Source: Variovorax sp. PAMC 28711
GTDB taxonomy: Bacteria > Pseudomonadota > Gammaproteobacteria > Burkholderiales > Burkholderiaceae_C
Direction of reading: 5' to 3'
Length of the DNA: 64,000 nt
Assembly: GCF_001577265.1 (NCBI RefSeq)
Contig: NZ_CP014517.1
Coordinates: 859,001 to 923,000, forward strand
Notes under the pieces: generated by a model
Databases searched by the model: none
Seen by the model: only the letters and a program-made list of their open reading frames with translations
What the model was told of the DNA's origin: nothing
Part shown: one piece after another, positions 16,615-26,197 of the stretch
How the letters are laid out: the number at the start of each line of letters is the position of its first letter
How positions within the stretch are numbered: the stretch's first letter is position 1
Made by a program: the position numbers and the translations under genes

Positions 16615-17739
16615 ATGACCCGTCATTTCCACATCGCTGCAGCCGCTATCGCCCTTGCGAGTTCATTCGCAGTACATGCCGCCGGTCCCGCAGTCGTCAA
16701 CGGTCCCGGCGAAAACCCGGGCTGCTTCAAGCCCTGGGACGCCAAGACCAAATACTTTCAGTGGCCGGCCAAAAAAGGTCCGTATCGCATTGCACTTGCC
16801 AATGGCTTCGTTGGAAACACCTGGCGCATCCAGATGATCAAAATGGCCAAAGCCTATGCAGCAACTCCCGAGATGAAGTCCCAGATCAAGGAGTTCAAGA
16901 TCGTCTCGACGGGTACCGACGTGGCCGCACAAATCGCTGCGATGGACAACTTCATCAATTCGGGCTACGACGCGATCGTCACGCTGGCCGTCAATCCCGC
17001 TGCTTTCGCGCCAGTCATCCGGCGCGCCAACGCAGCCGGCATCGTGGTTGTGCCTTTCGACAACGTGCTCGACACGGATCAGGTCATGATGGTCAACGAA
17101 GACCAGCACCGCATCGGCACACTGTCAGGGGAGTGGTTGACGAATAACCTCAAGGGCAAGAGCGGCAAGCTTCTGGAGGTGCGTGGACTCGCGGGCAACT
17201 CGGTGGATCGGGATCGACACGATGGATTCCGCACAGTGGTGGAGGCACCGGGCAACAAGTTCGAAGTCGTGGAGGTCGTCGGCAACTGGGACGACGGAAC
17301 CGCGCAAAAGGCGGTGGCCGATGCCGTCTCGGTGCACAAGAAATTCGATGGCATGTTCGTCCAGGCGGGTTCGACCGGCGCCGTGCGTGCGCTGATCGAT
17401 GCCAAGCACCCGATGATTCCAGTCGCCGGAGCCGATGAGAACGGTTTCCGAAAGCTCTGCGTTGCCAACGCCAAGGACGGACTGCTTTGTGCTTCGATCG
17501 GTCAGTCGCCGGGACTGGTTGCCATTTCGATGAAGGCCGCCATTTCTGCACTGCAGGGCAAGGTGATGCCGCAGATGATCTCGGTGCCGATTCCCCAGGT
17601 CAGTCACCCGAACTTCAAGGCAGGCGAGAACTACTACCCTGATCTGACCGACAACTTCTTCACCGCCAACGAATTTCCGGCCTGTGACGTGACCCTGACG
17701 GCCAAGGACATCATGTCCAAGGACGAGAAGAACAATTGA
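16615..17739 (+). CDS. sugar ABC transporter substrate-binding protein (ribose/RbsB type)
   Basis: 374-residue periplasmic binding protein of the Peripla_BP_4 family. Signal peptide MTRHFHIAAAAIALASSFAVHAAG, cleaved about residue 23. The mature part has GNTWRIQMIKMAK, DAIVTLAVNPAAFAPVIRRANAAGIVVVPFD and a C-terminal lobe. A strong AGGAG precedes the ATG. The 178-base gap before it (16437-16614) is the likely promoter of the transporter operon. Codon use and GC are somewhat lower from here to about 22.2 kb than in neighbouring regions. Ligand: a sugar, not further identified. Confidence 0.9.
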   Translation: MTRHFHIAAAAIALASSFAVHAAGPAVVNGPGENPGCFKPWDAKTKYFQWPAKKGPYRIALANGFVGNTWRIQMIKMAKAYAATPEMKSQIKEFKIVSTGTDVAAQIAAMDNFINSGYDAIVTLAVNPAAFAPVIRRANAAGIVVVPFDNVLDTDQVMMVNEDQHRIGTLSGEWLTNNLKGKSGKLLEVRGLAGNSVDRDRHDGFRTVVEAPGNKFEVVEVVGNWDDGTAQKAVADAVSVHKKFDGMFVQAGSTGAVRALIDAKHPMIPVAGADENGFRKLCVANAKDGLLCASIGQSPGLVAISMKAAISALQGKVMPQMISVPIPQVSHPNFKAGENYYPDLTDNFFTANEFPACDVTLTAKDIMSKDEKNN

Positions 17740-17748
17740 AAGGGCGGC

Positions 17749-19266
17749 ATGTCACCCATCCTTCAACTCGTCGATATTGCCAAGAAATACGGGGGCGTCC
17801 GCGCGCTGGAGCGCGCTCAGTTCTCCTGCGCGGCGGGTCGCATCCATGCACTGCTCGGAGAAAACGGGGCCGGCAAGTCCACGCTGATCAAGATCATGAC
17901 CGGCGTGGTGCAGCCAGACGCCGGTCGTATCGTGCTGGAAGGCCGTGACCGCCAGTTTGGCCATCCCAAGGAAGCGGTGGCAGCAGGTATCGCCTGCATA
18001 TTTCAGGAGCTTTCGTTGATGCCGAGTTTGAGCGTCGCCGACAACATCTGCATCACCGATCCACCGACACGGTTCGGGCTTGTCGATCGCGTCGCGCAAC
18101 GGCGGATTGCCGAAGAGGCGCTCGCGCGAGCTGGGGCGGAGGACATTCACCCCATGGCGCCGGTCGGGGACCTGACGTTGTCGCGGCGGCAGATGGTGGA
18201 GATCGCGAAGGCGTTGGCGCGAAAGCCCAAGATCCTGATCCTCGACGAAGCGACATCGGCACTGACTGCGGCCGACGTATTGCGCGTCTTCGAGTTGCTC
18301 AAGCGACTTCGCAATGAAGGCATGGCCATCGTCTACATCTCGCACCGCATGAATGAAATCGCGGAACTGGCCGACGACTGTTCGGTATTTCGCAATGGAA
18401 GTCATGTCGCGACTTTTGAAGCCGGGACGTGCAGCAACGCGCAGATGGTAGAGATGATGATTGGCCGCGACATCAAGCATGTGTATCCGCCCAAGACCAC
18501 GCCGACGCCCGATGCGCTGCGCCGGCCCGCACTCGAAACGCGCGGCCTCAGCTGGAACAATCGGCTTCACGGCGTCGATCTTTCGGTCAGTCCGGGCGAG
18601 ATCGTGGGCCTGGGCGGCCTCGACGGTCAAGGGCAGCGTGAGTTTTTTCTGGCGTTGTTCGGTGTTCTGCGTGGCGTGGAGGGCCAGATTCTCGTGGACG
18701 GGAAGCCGGTTTCCATTCGCAATCCGGGGCACGCGAAATGCGATGAACTTGCCATCGCTCTCGTGCCGGAAGATCGCAAAACCGACGGCCTGATGCTCCC
18801 CATGTCGGTGGGTGACAACCTGGGCTATGCATCGCTGAAGCGGTTCAGCCGGAGGGGCGTGTTGGACCGCGACAAGGAATCCGCAGCCGTGGCCACGATG
18901 GTGAAGCGACTATCGATCAAGGTGTCGAATTCCTCGGTACCCGTCGGCACGCTGTCGGGAGGAAACCAGCAGAAGGTCGTGATCGGAAAGTGGCTTCTGA
19001 ACGCGCCGCGTGTCCTGTTATTGAGTGACCCTACACGCGGCATCGACGTCGGCACCAAGCAGGAGATCTATCTGCTGCTGCGTCAACTTGCCGACGCGGG
19101 CACCGCCATCCTTTTGTATTCGACCGACTATGCCGAACTGATCGGCTGCTGCGACCGTGTCGCCGTGTTCTTCGATGGGCGCGTAGTGCGCTGGCTCGCG
19201 GGCGAGCAACTGACCGAGCGGGCGCTCGTGTCAAGCGCCCTCAACCTTTCCGAGGAAACCGTATGA
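17749..19266 (+). CDS. sugar ABC transporter ATP-binding protein, double-NBD (RbsA/XylG/AraG type)
   Basis: 505 residues with two fused nucleotide-binding domains. The first has a canonical Walker A (GENGAGKST), a Q-loop (IFQELSLMPSLSVADN) and Walker B (ILILDEATSALT). Its signature is replaced by LTLSRRQMVEIAKAL. The second has the degenerate GLGGLDGQGQREF loop and a canonical LSGGNQQKVVIGKWL signature with SDPTRGIDVG. This asymmetry is normal for the family. It follows the binding protein by 9 bases and overlaps the first permease (ATGA). Confidence 0.93.
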   Translation: MSPILQLVDIAKKYGGVRALERAQFSCAAGRIHALLGENGAGKSTLIKIMTGVVQPDAGRIVLEGRDRQFGHPKEAVAAGIACIFQELSLMPSLSVADNICITDPPTRFGLVDRVAQRRIAEEALARAGAEDIHPMAPVGDLTLSRRQMVEIAKALARKPKILILDEATSALTAADVLRVFELLKRLRNEGMAIVYISHRMNEIAELADDCSVFRNGSHVATFEAGTCSNAQMVEMMIGRDIKHVYPPKTTPTPDALRRPALETRGLSWNNRLHGVDLSVSPGEIVGLGGLDGQGQREFFLALFGVLRGVEGQILVDGKPVSIRNPGHAKCDELAIALVPEDRKTDGLMLPMSVGDNLGYASLKRFSRRGVLDRDKESAAVATMVKRLSIKVSNSSVPVGTLSGGNQQKVVIGKWLLNAPRVLLLSDPTRGIDVGTKQEIYLLLRQLADAGTAILLYSTDYAELIGCCDRVAVFFDGRVVRWLAGEQLTERALVSSALNLSEETV

Positions 19267-20249
19267 AACAGAGTGATGCGTACTACTTGCTGAGAGAGCA
19301 TCGCGCGACGTTGGTGGCCGCGGGTCTCTTCGTTGTCATCTTTGCAATCTATATCGGCAAGCACCAGATGGGATGGACTTCGGCGGTCCTCACGACCGCC
19401 GCGAACAAAGGCGTGTTGCTCGCGGTTGTGGCGATGGCACAGACACTGGTCGTTCTGACGGGCGGCATCGACCTCTCGGTGGGCATGGTGTTCGTTCTTG
19501 CGAACTGCCTGTCATCGCACTGGGTCGTGGGAACACCGGCGCAGGCTGCGCTTGGCGCGGTGGGTGTGCTGATGATGGGTGCGCTGTGCGGATTCATCAA
19601 TGGTGCGATCATCGTTTACGGACGACTGCAGCCCATCATCGCCACGCTTGCCACCGGCAGCATCTACTACGGTCTGGCGCTCGGACTGCGGCCGGTACCG
19701 GGCGGCGAAGTTCAACCTGACGTCGCCGATGCACTCACAGGCACGCTTCCAGGTGGGGTGCCTTCCATGCTGGTCGTGCTGCTTGTCGTCGTGCTCGTGG
19801 TCTGGGTGCCGTATCGAAGATCGGCACTGGGTCGGTCGGCGCTCGCCGTCGGCTCATCGGAGGCCGCGACATACATGTCGGGCGTCTCTGTCGGACGTAC
19901 CAGAATCGTGACCTATTCGCTGGCAGGACTGTTGGCCGCGACGGGTGGCGTGCTGCTGACTTTCGTGACGTACTCAGGCGAAGCATCATCAGCGATCGGC
20001 AGCGTCTACACGTTGAATTCCATCGCAGCCGTGGTCATTGGAGGCGCGGTTCTGGCGGGCGGCAGCGGCAGCGCTGTAGGTTCGATCTTCGGCGCCTTCG
20101 CGCTGCGCACCATTGGCGACCTTCTGTTCGTCTTCGACCTCGAACCTCTTTGGCAACCGCTATTCCAGGGCCTGGTCCTGCTGGCCGCCGTCAGCTTCGG
20201 CGCGTTCGGGCTGTTCAAACTGCGCAATCGCCTGGAGATCTACAAATGA
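19263..20249 (+). CDS. sugar ABC transporter permease (RbsC family), subunit 1
   Basis: 328-residue multi-spanning permease of the branched-chain/ribose (BPD_transp_2) class. It has a series of hydrophobic helices, GGIDLSVGMVFVLANCLSSHW near the start, and the conserved AAVVIGGAVLAGGSGSAVGS region near the end. Its ATG overlaps the ATPase stop, and its stop overlaps the next permease start, so the three genes are translationally coupled. Confidence 0.9.
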   Translation: MKQSDAYYLLREHRATLVAAGLFVVIFAIYIGKHQMGWTSAVLTTAANKGVLLAVVAMAQTLVVLTGGIDLSVGMVFVLANCLSSHWVVGTPAQAALGAVGVLMMGALCGFINGAIIVYGRLQPIIATLATGSIYYGLALGLRPVPGGEVQPDVADALTGTLPGGVPSMLVVLLVVVLVVWVPYRRSALGRSALAVGSSEAATYMSGVSVGRTRIVTYSLAGLLAATGGVLLTFVTYSGEASSAIGSVYTLNSIAAVVIGGAVLAGGSGSAVGSIFGAFALRTIGDLLFVFDLEPLWQPLFQGLVLLAAVSFGAFGLFKLRNRLEIYK

Positions 20250-21226
20250 CCGCCGCCGTGACAACCCTTTCAAGTCGGCTGCGGAGTTCGGACCACTTCC
20301 CGGTCGCGGCAGGTGCAGTCTGCACGGTAGCGATGCTTCTGGTCGGCAGTCTCTATTCGAAAAACTTTCTCTCCGCCGACTACCTGCTCATGCAGTTGCA
20401 GATCGCCTCGTTCCTCGGCGTGATTGCAACGGGCGCCATGCTCGTCATCCTGCTCGGAGCCATCGATCTCTCGGTGCCCTGGCTTGTCACTGTCGGCGGC
20501 ATGATGTCTGCTGCTGCTGCCGGATGGTGGGGCGAAACTGGCGCATGGTTCGCAATTCCCTTTGGCATCCTTTGTGGCGCTGCGCTGGGCCTTGTGAATG
20601 GCATCGGCGTGGCTTATCTTCGCGTGCCGTCCATGATCTTTACGCTAGGAATCAACGCCGTCGCGCAGGGATTGATCGTTCTCCAGACTGGCGGTTTTGC
20701 GCCGCAGGACCGGGCGACGCCCGCAATGCATTTGCTGGCAACCGGCCGTGCCGTGTTCGGCATACCGAATGCACTGTGGGTCTGGGCGGCGATCGGTGCA
20801 GCGACTTTCTTCCTGCTGCACCGCACCACGTTCGGACGTTCGGTGTACGCCATCGGCAACCGTGAGCGCGCCGCTTATCTGTCCGGTGTCGATACGCGAC
20901 GGATCACGTTGCTTTGCTTCGTGATTGCCGGCGCCTGCTCGGCCGCCGCAGGCGTTCTGCTCACTGGCTATTCCACCAAGGCTTACCAAGCCATGGGCGA
21001 CGCATATCAGCTTCCTGCGATCGCGGCCGTGGTATTGGGAGGTACGCGCATCCTCGGCGGGAAGGGAGCCTATCTGGGGACTGTGGTGGGTGTCGTCATG
21101 ATCACACTGCTGCAATCGATCCTCTCGGTCATGCAGATCTCGGAGATGGGACGCCAAGTCACCTACGGCGTGGTGATCATTGCAATGTTGCTCGTCTACG
21201 GTCGCGATCGGCACCACTCGGCATGA
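20246..21226 (+). CDS. sugar ABC transporter permease (RbsC family), subunit 2
   Basis: 326-residue partner permease; the ATG at 20246 overlaps the upstream stop and excludes the longer open frame. It carries the family-typical LLGAIDLSVPWLVTVGGMM segment and AAVVLGGTRILGGKGAYLGTVVG near the C-terminus. Two different permease genes instead of a homodimer are seen in several sugar importers of this class. Confidence 0.9.
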   Translation: MTAAVTTLSSRLRSSDHFPVAAGAVCTVAMLLVGSLYSKNFLSADYLLMQLQIASFLGVIATGAMLVILLGAIDLSVPWLVTVGGMMSAAAAGWWGETGAWFAIPFGILCGAALGLVNGIGVAYLRVPSMIFTLGINAVAQGLIVLQTGGFAPQDRATPAMHLLATGRAVFGIPNALWVWAAIGAATFFLLHRTTFGRSVYAIGNRERAAYLSGVDTRRITLLCFVIAGACSAAAGVLLTGYSTKAYQAMGDAYQLPAIAAVVLGGTRILGGKGAYLGTVVGVVMITLLQSILSVMQISEMGRQVTYGVVIIAMLLVYGRDRHHSA

Positions 21227-21251
21227 ACGCATCAGACAACCGGAGCATGGG

Positions 21252-22187
21252 ATGACGCTGCAACTGACATCTTCTTTCGAGGTAATCGATCCAATTTTTC
21301 GTGGCCTGGTCTTTCCGAATGTCAATGTAGAGAAGCTCTATACGGGCTGCCGGTGGGCCGAAGGGCCGGCGTGGTTCGCGGCGGGGCGATATCTGGTGTG
21401 GTCGGATATACCGAACGATCGCATCTTGCGCTGGGACGAAACGGACGGGTCGGTGTCGGTCTTTCGACAGCCCGCGCTGAATGCCAACGGGAACACGGTC
21501 GATCTGCAGGGTCGGCTGGTGTCGTGCGAGCATCGCGGACGGTGCGTATCGCGTACCGAGCACGATGGCAGCCGCACCATCCTGGCTTCGCACTACGACG
21601 GCAAACGACTCAACTCACCAAACGATGTGGTGGTCAAATCCGACGGAAGCATCTGGTTCACCGACCCCAGCTACGGCATCGATAGCGACTACGAAGGCGA
21701 TGCTGCTCCCACTGAGATCTATGCGCGATGCCTGTATCGGATCGATCCCGAAAACAGCCATGTCGCCTTGGTGGCCGACGGCTTCATACAACCCAACGGC
21801 TTGGCGTTCTCCCCGGACGAGCAATTGCTCTACGTGGCCGATACCGGCGCGACTCACGTGCCCAACGGCCCGCGGCATATCCGCAGATTCAACGTTCGAG
21901 CCGATGGACGCGGACTCGATGGTGGAGAAGTCTTTGTCGAGTCCAGCAACGGCTTGTTCGACGGATTTCGCATTGACGCGTCGGGCAATATCTGGACGAG
22001 TGCCGGAGATGGCGTCCACTGCGTGACTCCCCAGGGGCGATTGATTGGAAAGATTCTCTTACCCGAGGCCGCCGCGAATGTTTGTTTCGGGGGAGCGAAG
22101 AGCAACCGCCTGTTCATCTGTGCGACGACGTCGCTCTATTCGGTGTATCTCAATGCACGCGCAGCTTCCCGATCCCGGTTCATGTGA
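21252..22187 (+). CDS. SMP-30/gluconolactonase family protein, probable sugar lactonase
   Basis: 311-residue six-bladed beta-propeller of the SGL family, hydrolysing aldonolactones with a divalent metal. The metal site is recognisable: the WAEGPAWF glutamate near the start, the NSPNDVVVKSDGSIWFTDPSYG region, FIQPNGLAFSPDEQLLYVADT and the later FDGFRIDASGNIW aspartate. The chosen ATG at 21252 follows GGAGCATGGG; the longer frame overlaps the permease. Located last in the sugar ABC operon, it would open the lactone formed by a sugar dehydrogenase not present in this window, supplying the aldonic acid that the 12.4-16.4 kb enzymes could consume. Confidence 0.88.
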   Translation: MTLQLTSSFEVIDPIFRGLVFPNVNVEKLYTGCRWAEGPAWFAAGRYLVWSDIPNDRILRWDETDGSVSVFRQPALNANGNTVDLQGRLVSCEHRGRCVSRTEHDGSRTILASHYDGKRLNSPNDVVVKSDGSIWFTDPSYGIDSDYEGDAAPTEIYARCLYRIDPENSHVALVADGFIQPNGLAFSPDEQLLYVADTGATHVPNGPRHIRRFNVRADGRGLDGGEVFVESSNGLFDGFRIDASGNIWTSAGDGVHCVTPQGRLIGKILLPEAAANVCFGGAKSNRLFICATTSLYSVYLNARAASRSRFM

Positions 22188-22362
22188 TCGGCCAAACGAG
22201 TTGTCGAATCGCACCGCTCAAACCCATCGACTCCATCCCGCCTGGAGAAGCTGAGGCAACCGCTTAGCGGCAATTCGCCAGTCAGTCCGCCACGACGGCG
22301 GCATGACTTGAACCAGGCGGCATCCTCGAATCCCGGGGTGACTCAGTCCTTACACTTGCAGA

Positions 22363-23193
22363 ATGCCCTGGCACGCACGCCTTCACCTCGCCTATCAAAA
22401 CGAATCCGACCGCACCGTCGCACGCTTCAAGCACGACGGGCCGCTGCGCATCCTGCAGAGCCTTTATCCCGAGGGCGATGCGGTCTGCCACAACGTGCTG
22501 GTGCATCCGCCGGGCGGCCTGGTCGGCGGCGACACGCTCGACATCGCCATCGAAGCCGCCGCCGGAAGCCATGGCCTCGTCACGACGCCCGGCGCCTCGC
22601 GCTTCTATCGCTCCGAAGGCGAACTCGCGCTGCAGCGCACGAAGATCCGGCTGGCGGCCGGTGCGCGGCTCGAGTGGCTGCCGCTCGAAGCCATCTGCTA
22701 CAGCGGATGTCTGGCCGAGAACCGCATCACGGTCCACGCCGAGCCCGGCGCCGAACTCATCGGCTGGGACATCACGGCGCTGGGTCTGCCCAACGCCAAC
22801 CTGCCCTTCGAGCGCGGCACGCTGCTGCAGCACATCGAGGTGCCGGGCGTGTGGCTGGAGCGCGGACGCATCGACGCCGCCGACCATCGTTTGCTGCAAA
22901 GCCCGATCGGTCTGGCGGGCCAACGCTGCATTGCGTCGCTCTTCTTCGTGGCGGGCTCGCCGATCGCAAAGGCGCGGCGCGATGCACTGCTCGACATCGC
23001 GCGTGGCTTGCTCGAAGCGCACGCGCTGTGCGAGAGCGCAGGCGCGACCAGTCCGCAACCCGAAGTGATCGTGCTGCGCGTGCTGGCGCCCGTGGTCGAG
23101 CCCGCGATGCAGTTGCTGCGGCAGGTGTGGACCGCATGGCGTGCCGAACTGTGGTCACTGAGCGCGGCGCCACCGCGCATCTGGGCCATGTAG
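22363..23193 (+). CDS. ureD: urease accessory protein UreD (UreH)
   Basis: 276 residues, full length for UreD, the scaffold that with UreF and UreG delivers nickel to apo-urease. Recognisable family blocks include GPLRILQSLYPEG, HNVLVHPPGGLVGGD, TTPGASRFYRS, LEWLPLEAICYSG and WDITALGLP. No ureABCEFG genes occur anywhere in the window, and the urtABCDE transporter is 13 kb away on the other strand, whereas ureD is usually joined to the structural genes. The gene is open and apparently intact. The 175 bases upstream (22188-22362) show no other gene and may hold its promoter. Confidence 0.9.
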   Translation: MPWHARLHLAYQNESDRTVARFKHDGPLRILQSLYPEGDAVCHNVLVHPPGGLVGGDTLDIAIEAAAGSHGLVTTPGASRFYRSEGELALQRTKIRLAAGARLEWLPLEAICYSGCLAENRITVHAEPGAELIGWDITALGLPNANLPFERGTLLQHIEVPGVWLERGRIDAADHRLLQSPIGLAGQRCIASLFFVAGSPIAKARRDALLDIARGLLEAHALCESAGATSPQPEVIVLRVLAPVVEPAMQLLRQVWTAWRAELWSLSAAPPRIWAM

Positions 23194-23213
23194 ATCAAAG
23201 CAAAGGAACAAAC

Positions 23214-23804
23214 ATGAGCGACAAGATTCTGGTTTTCTACGGCTCGTACCGGTCCGACCGGATGGGCGTGCGGCTCGCCGACTACGTCGTCGCGGGCCTG
23301 AAGGCGCGCGGCGCCGAGGCGGAACTGGTCGACGCCAAGGCCGTCGACCTGCCGATGCTCGACCGCATGTACAAGGAATATCCCAAGGGCACCGCGCCCG
23401 CGGCGATGGAGGCGTTGGCGCAAAAAATCATCGGTGCCGACGCGTTCGTCTTCATCACCGGGGAATACAACTGGGGACCGCAACCGGGCCTGAAGAACCT
23501 GACCGACCACTTTCTCGAAGAGTGGTTCTGGCGGCCCGCCGCGATCGCCAGCTATTCCGCAGGCCGTTTCTCGGGCGTGCGCTCCGGCACGGCGTGGCAT
23601 TCGATCCTTTCGGAGATGGGCATGGTCGTGGTGTCGAGCACCCTCGCGGTCGGCCCGATTTCGCAAACGCTCGACGACCAGGCGCAGCCGGTCGGCGCAC
23701 CGGGCCAATCGCTCGACAAGTCGTTCGGCCGATTCGCCGACGACCTGGCCTGGTGGACCGAAGCCGCACGCGCCCAACGCGCGCGCCGGGCACCGCCCTA
23801 CTGA
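23214..23804 (+). CDS. NADPH-dependent FMN reductase family protein
   Basis: 196-residue flavodoxin-fold protein (FMN_red family) that reduces free flavins or quinones. The FMN phosphate loop is FYGSYRSDRMG near the N-terminus; the ring-binding loop GEYNWGPQPGLKNLTDH and the SGVRSGTAWHSILSEMGM helix are present. The ATG at 23214 is preceded by AAAGGAAC and lies 20 bases after ureD, so the two are probably co-transcribed even though their functions are not obviously linked. Its stop overlaps by 7 bases the inferred end of the convergent MFS gene. Confidence 0.85.
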   Translation: MSDKILVFYGSYRSDRMGVRLADYVVAGLKARGAEAELVDAKAVDLPMLDRMYKEYPKGTAPAAMEALAQKIIGADAFVFITGEYNWGPQPGLKNLTDHFLEEWFWRPAAIASYSAGRFSGVRSGTAWHSILSEMGMVVVSSTLAVGPISQTLDDQAQPVGAPGQSLDKSFGRFADDLAWWTEAARAQRARRAPPY

Positions 23805-25073
23805 GCGGCCGCGAGCGCCGTGCGCCCGCGAAATTCGGTGAGTACAGCAGCAAGCCAAGCGCGATGAAGCCGCCGCCCAGCAAGCTGAGGGCGGTCCATC
23901 CGTGAAACGCGTACACCGCGCGGCCAGGCCAGACGCTACGGCTGCGCAGAGGAACACGAAGGTCATGTAGAGCCCGTTCAGCCGGCCGCGCAGTTCGGGC
24001 GCCAGCATGAAGAGGCTGCGGATGCTCAGCACCTGGCCCAGCTGCACCGCGGCATCGAGCAACACACCCGCGACCACCAGGCCGGCCAGCGAGTGGAAGT
24101 GCACCGACACCGCGCCGATCGCGAACGACAGGATGGCGATCACCATCGCCGCGCCGGTCGCGGGCCGCGTGAGGCCGCGGTCGGCCAGCCGGCCGGCCCA
24201 GGGCGCGGCCAACGCACCGGCGGCGCCCGCGAGCGCAAACACGGCGATGCCGCCCTGGCCCAAGCCGAACTCGTGCACCAGCGCGAGCGGCACCGCTGTC
24301 CAGAAAGCCTGAAAGCCCGCGAACATCGTGCCCTGATAGAACGCGCGGCGGCGCAGCACAGGCGTGCGCCAGACCATCCCCGGCAACGAAGCCATGGTGC
24401 GCACGTAGCCGATGGAGCCGTGTGGCTGACGGTCCGGCAAGGCACGCCACAGCACGACGATCAGGCTGGCCATGATCAGCGCCGAAATCCAGAACACCGC
24501 GCGCCAGCCGAGGCCGGCCGCGACGAGGCTCGAGAACGGCCGCGCCAGCATGATCCCGCCGACCAGCCCGGCCATGATGTTGCCGACCACCTTGCCCCGC
24601 GTCGCCTCCGGCGCCAGGTGGGACGCAAAGGGCACCAGCACCTGCGCCGCGACGGCGCACAGACCCACCACGAACGAGGCTGCCATGAAGGTGACGGCCG
24701 ACCCGGAGAGCGCGATGCCCACCAGCCCCAACACCGCACCGACCAGCGCGCCGACCACCAGCCGCCGGTTCTCCACCACGTCGGCCAGTGGCACGAGCAG
24801 GAGCAGCCCAGCGCCGTAGCCGAGCTGCGTCAAAGTCATGATCAAGCCGGCCAGGCCGGCGTGCAGCCCGAGTTCGGCAGAAATCGGACCGATCAGCGGC
24901 TGCGCGTAATAGATGTTGGCGACGCACAGGCCGCAGGCCACGGCGAAGACGAGCGTGAGGCCCGTGGTCAGGCCACGGGGAGAAGGAGCTTGGGGAAGGG
25001 GCACGGCAGGCGTCTCGGGTGAGGCGAACAGGGCGTTCGCAAGGGCGTGCGGGTCGACCCGAGCCGCGGGCAC
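23798..25073 (-). pseudogene. MFS transporter, frameshifted near its 3' end
   Basis: Twelve-helix major facilitator of the drug/arabinose exporter type. A GTG at 25073 is the first possible start. The N-terminal part (about 375 codons) is intact, including LVFAVACGLCVANIYYAQPLIGPI and the inter-domain loop. Around 23921-23926 the sense frame switches: the expected helix (RAVYAFHGWTALSLLGGG) continues in another frame, restored by one extra G (CTGGCCGC for CTGGGCCGC). A second single-base loss near 23851 would lead to a natural ending FRGRTALAAAQ and stop at 23798. Unrepaired, the first frame reads through antisense to the FMN reductase and ureD genes. This may be decay or a sequencing error. 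Confidence 0.75.
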
Positions 25074-25117
25074 CTTAGCATGTGGACCTCATTCATGCTT
25101 TCACAGGGGAACCCGCC

Positions 25118-26185
25118 ATGACTCAGGCCCGCGCCTACGCCGCCCATTCCGCCACCACACCACTGGTGCCCTTCACGTTCGAACGCCGCGCGCCACTCGC
25201 GCGCGACGTGGCCATCGACATCCTGCATTGCGGCGTGTGCCACTCCGACCTGCACACCGCGCGCGGCGAATGGGGCCACACGGTGTTCCCCTGCGTGCCG
25301 GGCCACGAGATCGTCGGGCGCGTCACGGCCATCGGCGACGGCGTGTCGAAGTTCAAGGTGGGCGACTTCGTCGGCGTCGGCTGCATGGTCGACAGCTGCC
25401 AGCATTGCCAACCCTGCGCCGACGGCCTGGAGCAATACTGCGACAACGGCATGACCGACACCTACAACGGCCGCGAGCAGCAAGGCAAGGCCAACACCCT
25501 CGGCGGCTATTCCGACCACATCGTGGTGCACGAGAAGTTCGTGCTGCGCGTGTCGCACGCCGAGGCCGACCTCGCTGCCGTCGCGCCGCTGCTGTGTGCG
25601 GGCATCACCACCTACTCGCCGTTTCGCCAGTGGGACGTGGGTCCGGGCCAGAAGGTCGGCGTGGTCGGGCTCGGCGGCCTGGGCCACATGGGCGTGAAGA
25701 TCGCCGCCGCGATGGGCGCGCACGTGGTGCTCTTCACCACCTCGCCGGGCAAGCGCGACGACGCGCTCAAGCTCGGCGCGAAGGAAGTCGTCGTTTCGAA
25801 GAACCCGGACGAGATGAAAGCGCATCGCAACAGCTTCGACTTCATCCTCAACACCGTGGCCGCGCCGCACAACCTCGATCCGTTTCTGCAACTGCTGAAG
25901 CTCGACGGCACCATGACACTCGTCGGCGCGCCGGCTTCGCCGCACCCCTCACCGACAGTGTTCGGTCTCATCATGAAGCGCCGCCGCCTCGCCGGATCGC
26001 TCATCGGCGGTATCGCAGAGACGCAGGAAATGCTCGACTTCTGCGCCGAGCACCAGATCCTCGCGGACATCGAAACCATCGCGATCGACCAGATCGAAAC
26101 CGCGTATGAGCGCATGTTGAAGAGCGACGTGAAGTACCGCTTCGTGATCGACATGGGGACGCTGAAGGCGGCGCACTCCGCCTGA
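25118..26185 (+). CDS. zinc-dependent NAD(P) alcohol dehydrogenase, cinnamyl-alcohol/YahK type
   Basis: 355-residue medium-chain dehydrogenase reducing aldehydes or oxidising alcohols. Catalytic zinc ligands lie in CGVCHSDLH and GHEIVG. The structural zinc motif is CMVDSCQHCQPCADGLEQYC, and the nucleotide-binding loop is VGLGGLGHMG. The ATG at 25118 follows GGGGAAC; an upstream GTG at 25082 overlaps the MFS promoter region and is less likely. A broad-specificity aldehyde reductase is the usual role. Confidence 0.92.
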   Translation: MTQARAYAAHSATTPLVPFTFERRAPLARDVAIDILHCGVCHSDLHTARGEWGHTVFPCVPGHEIVGRVTAIGDGVSKFKVGDFVGVGCMVDSCQHCQPCADGLEQYCDNGMTDTYNGREQQGKANTLGGYSDHIVVHEKFVLRVSHAEADLAAVAPLLCAGITTYSPFRQWDVGPGQKVGVVGLGGLGHMGVKIAAAMGAHVVLFTTSPGKRDDALKLGAKEVVVSKNPDEMKAHRNSFDFILNTVAAPHNLDPFLQLLKLDGTMTLVGAPASPHPSPTVFGLIMKRRRLAGSLIGGIAETQEMLDFCAEHQILADIETIAIDQIETAYERMLKSDVKYRFVIDMGTLKAAHSA

Positions 26186-26197
26186 GCGCCCGCCCGC

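Noticed and set aside
22698..23797. C-terminal 370 residues of the MFS reading frame
   Set aside because: This is read-through after a frameshift, antisense to the FMN reductase and ureD genes; no membrane or domain features.
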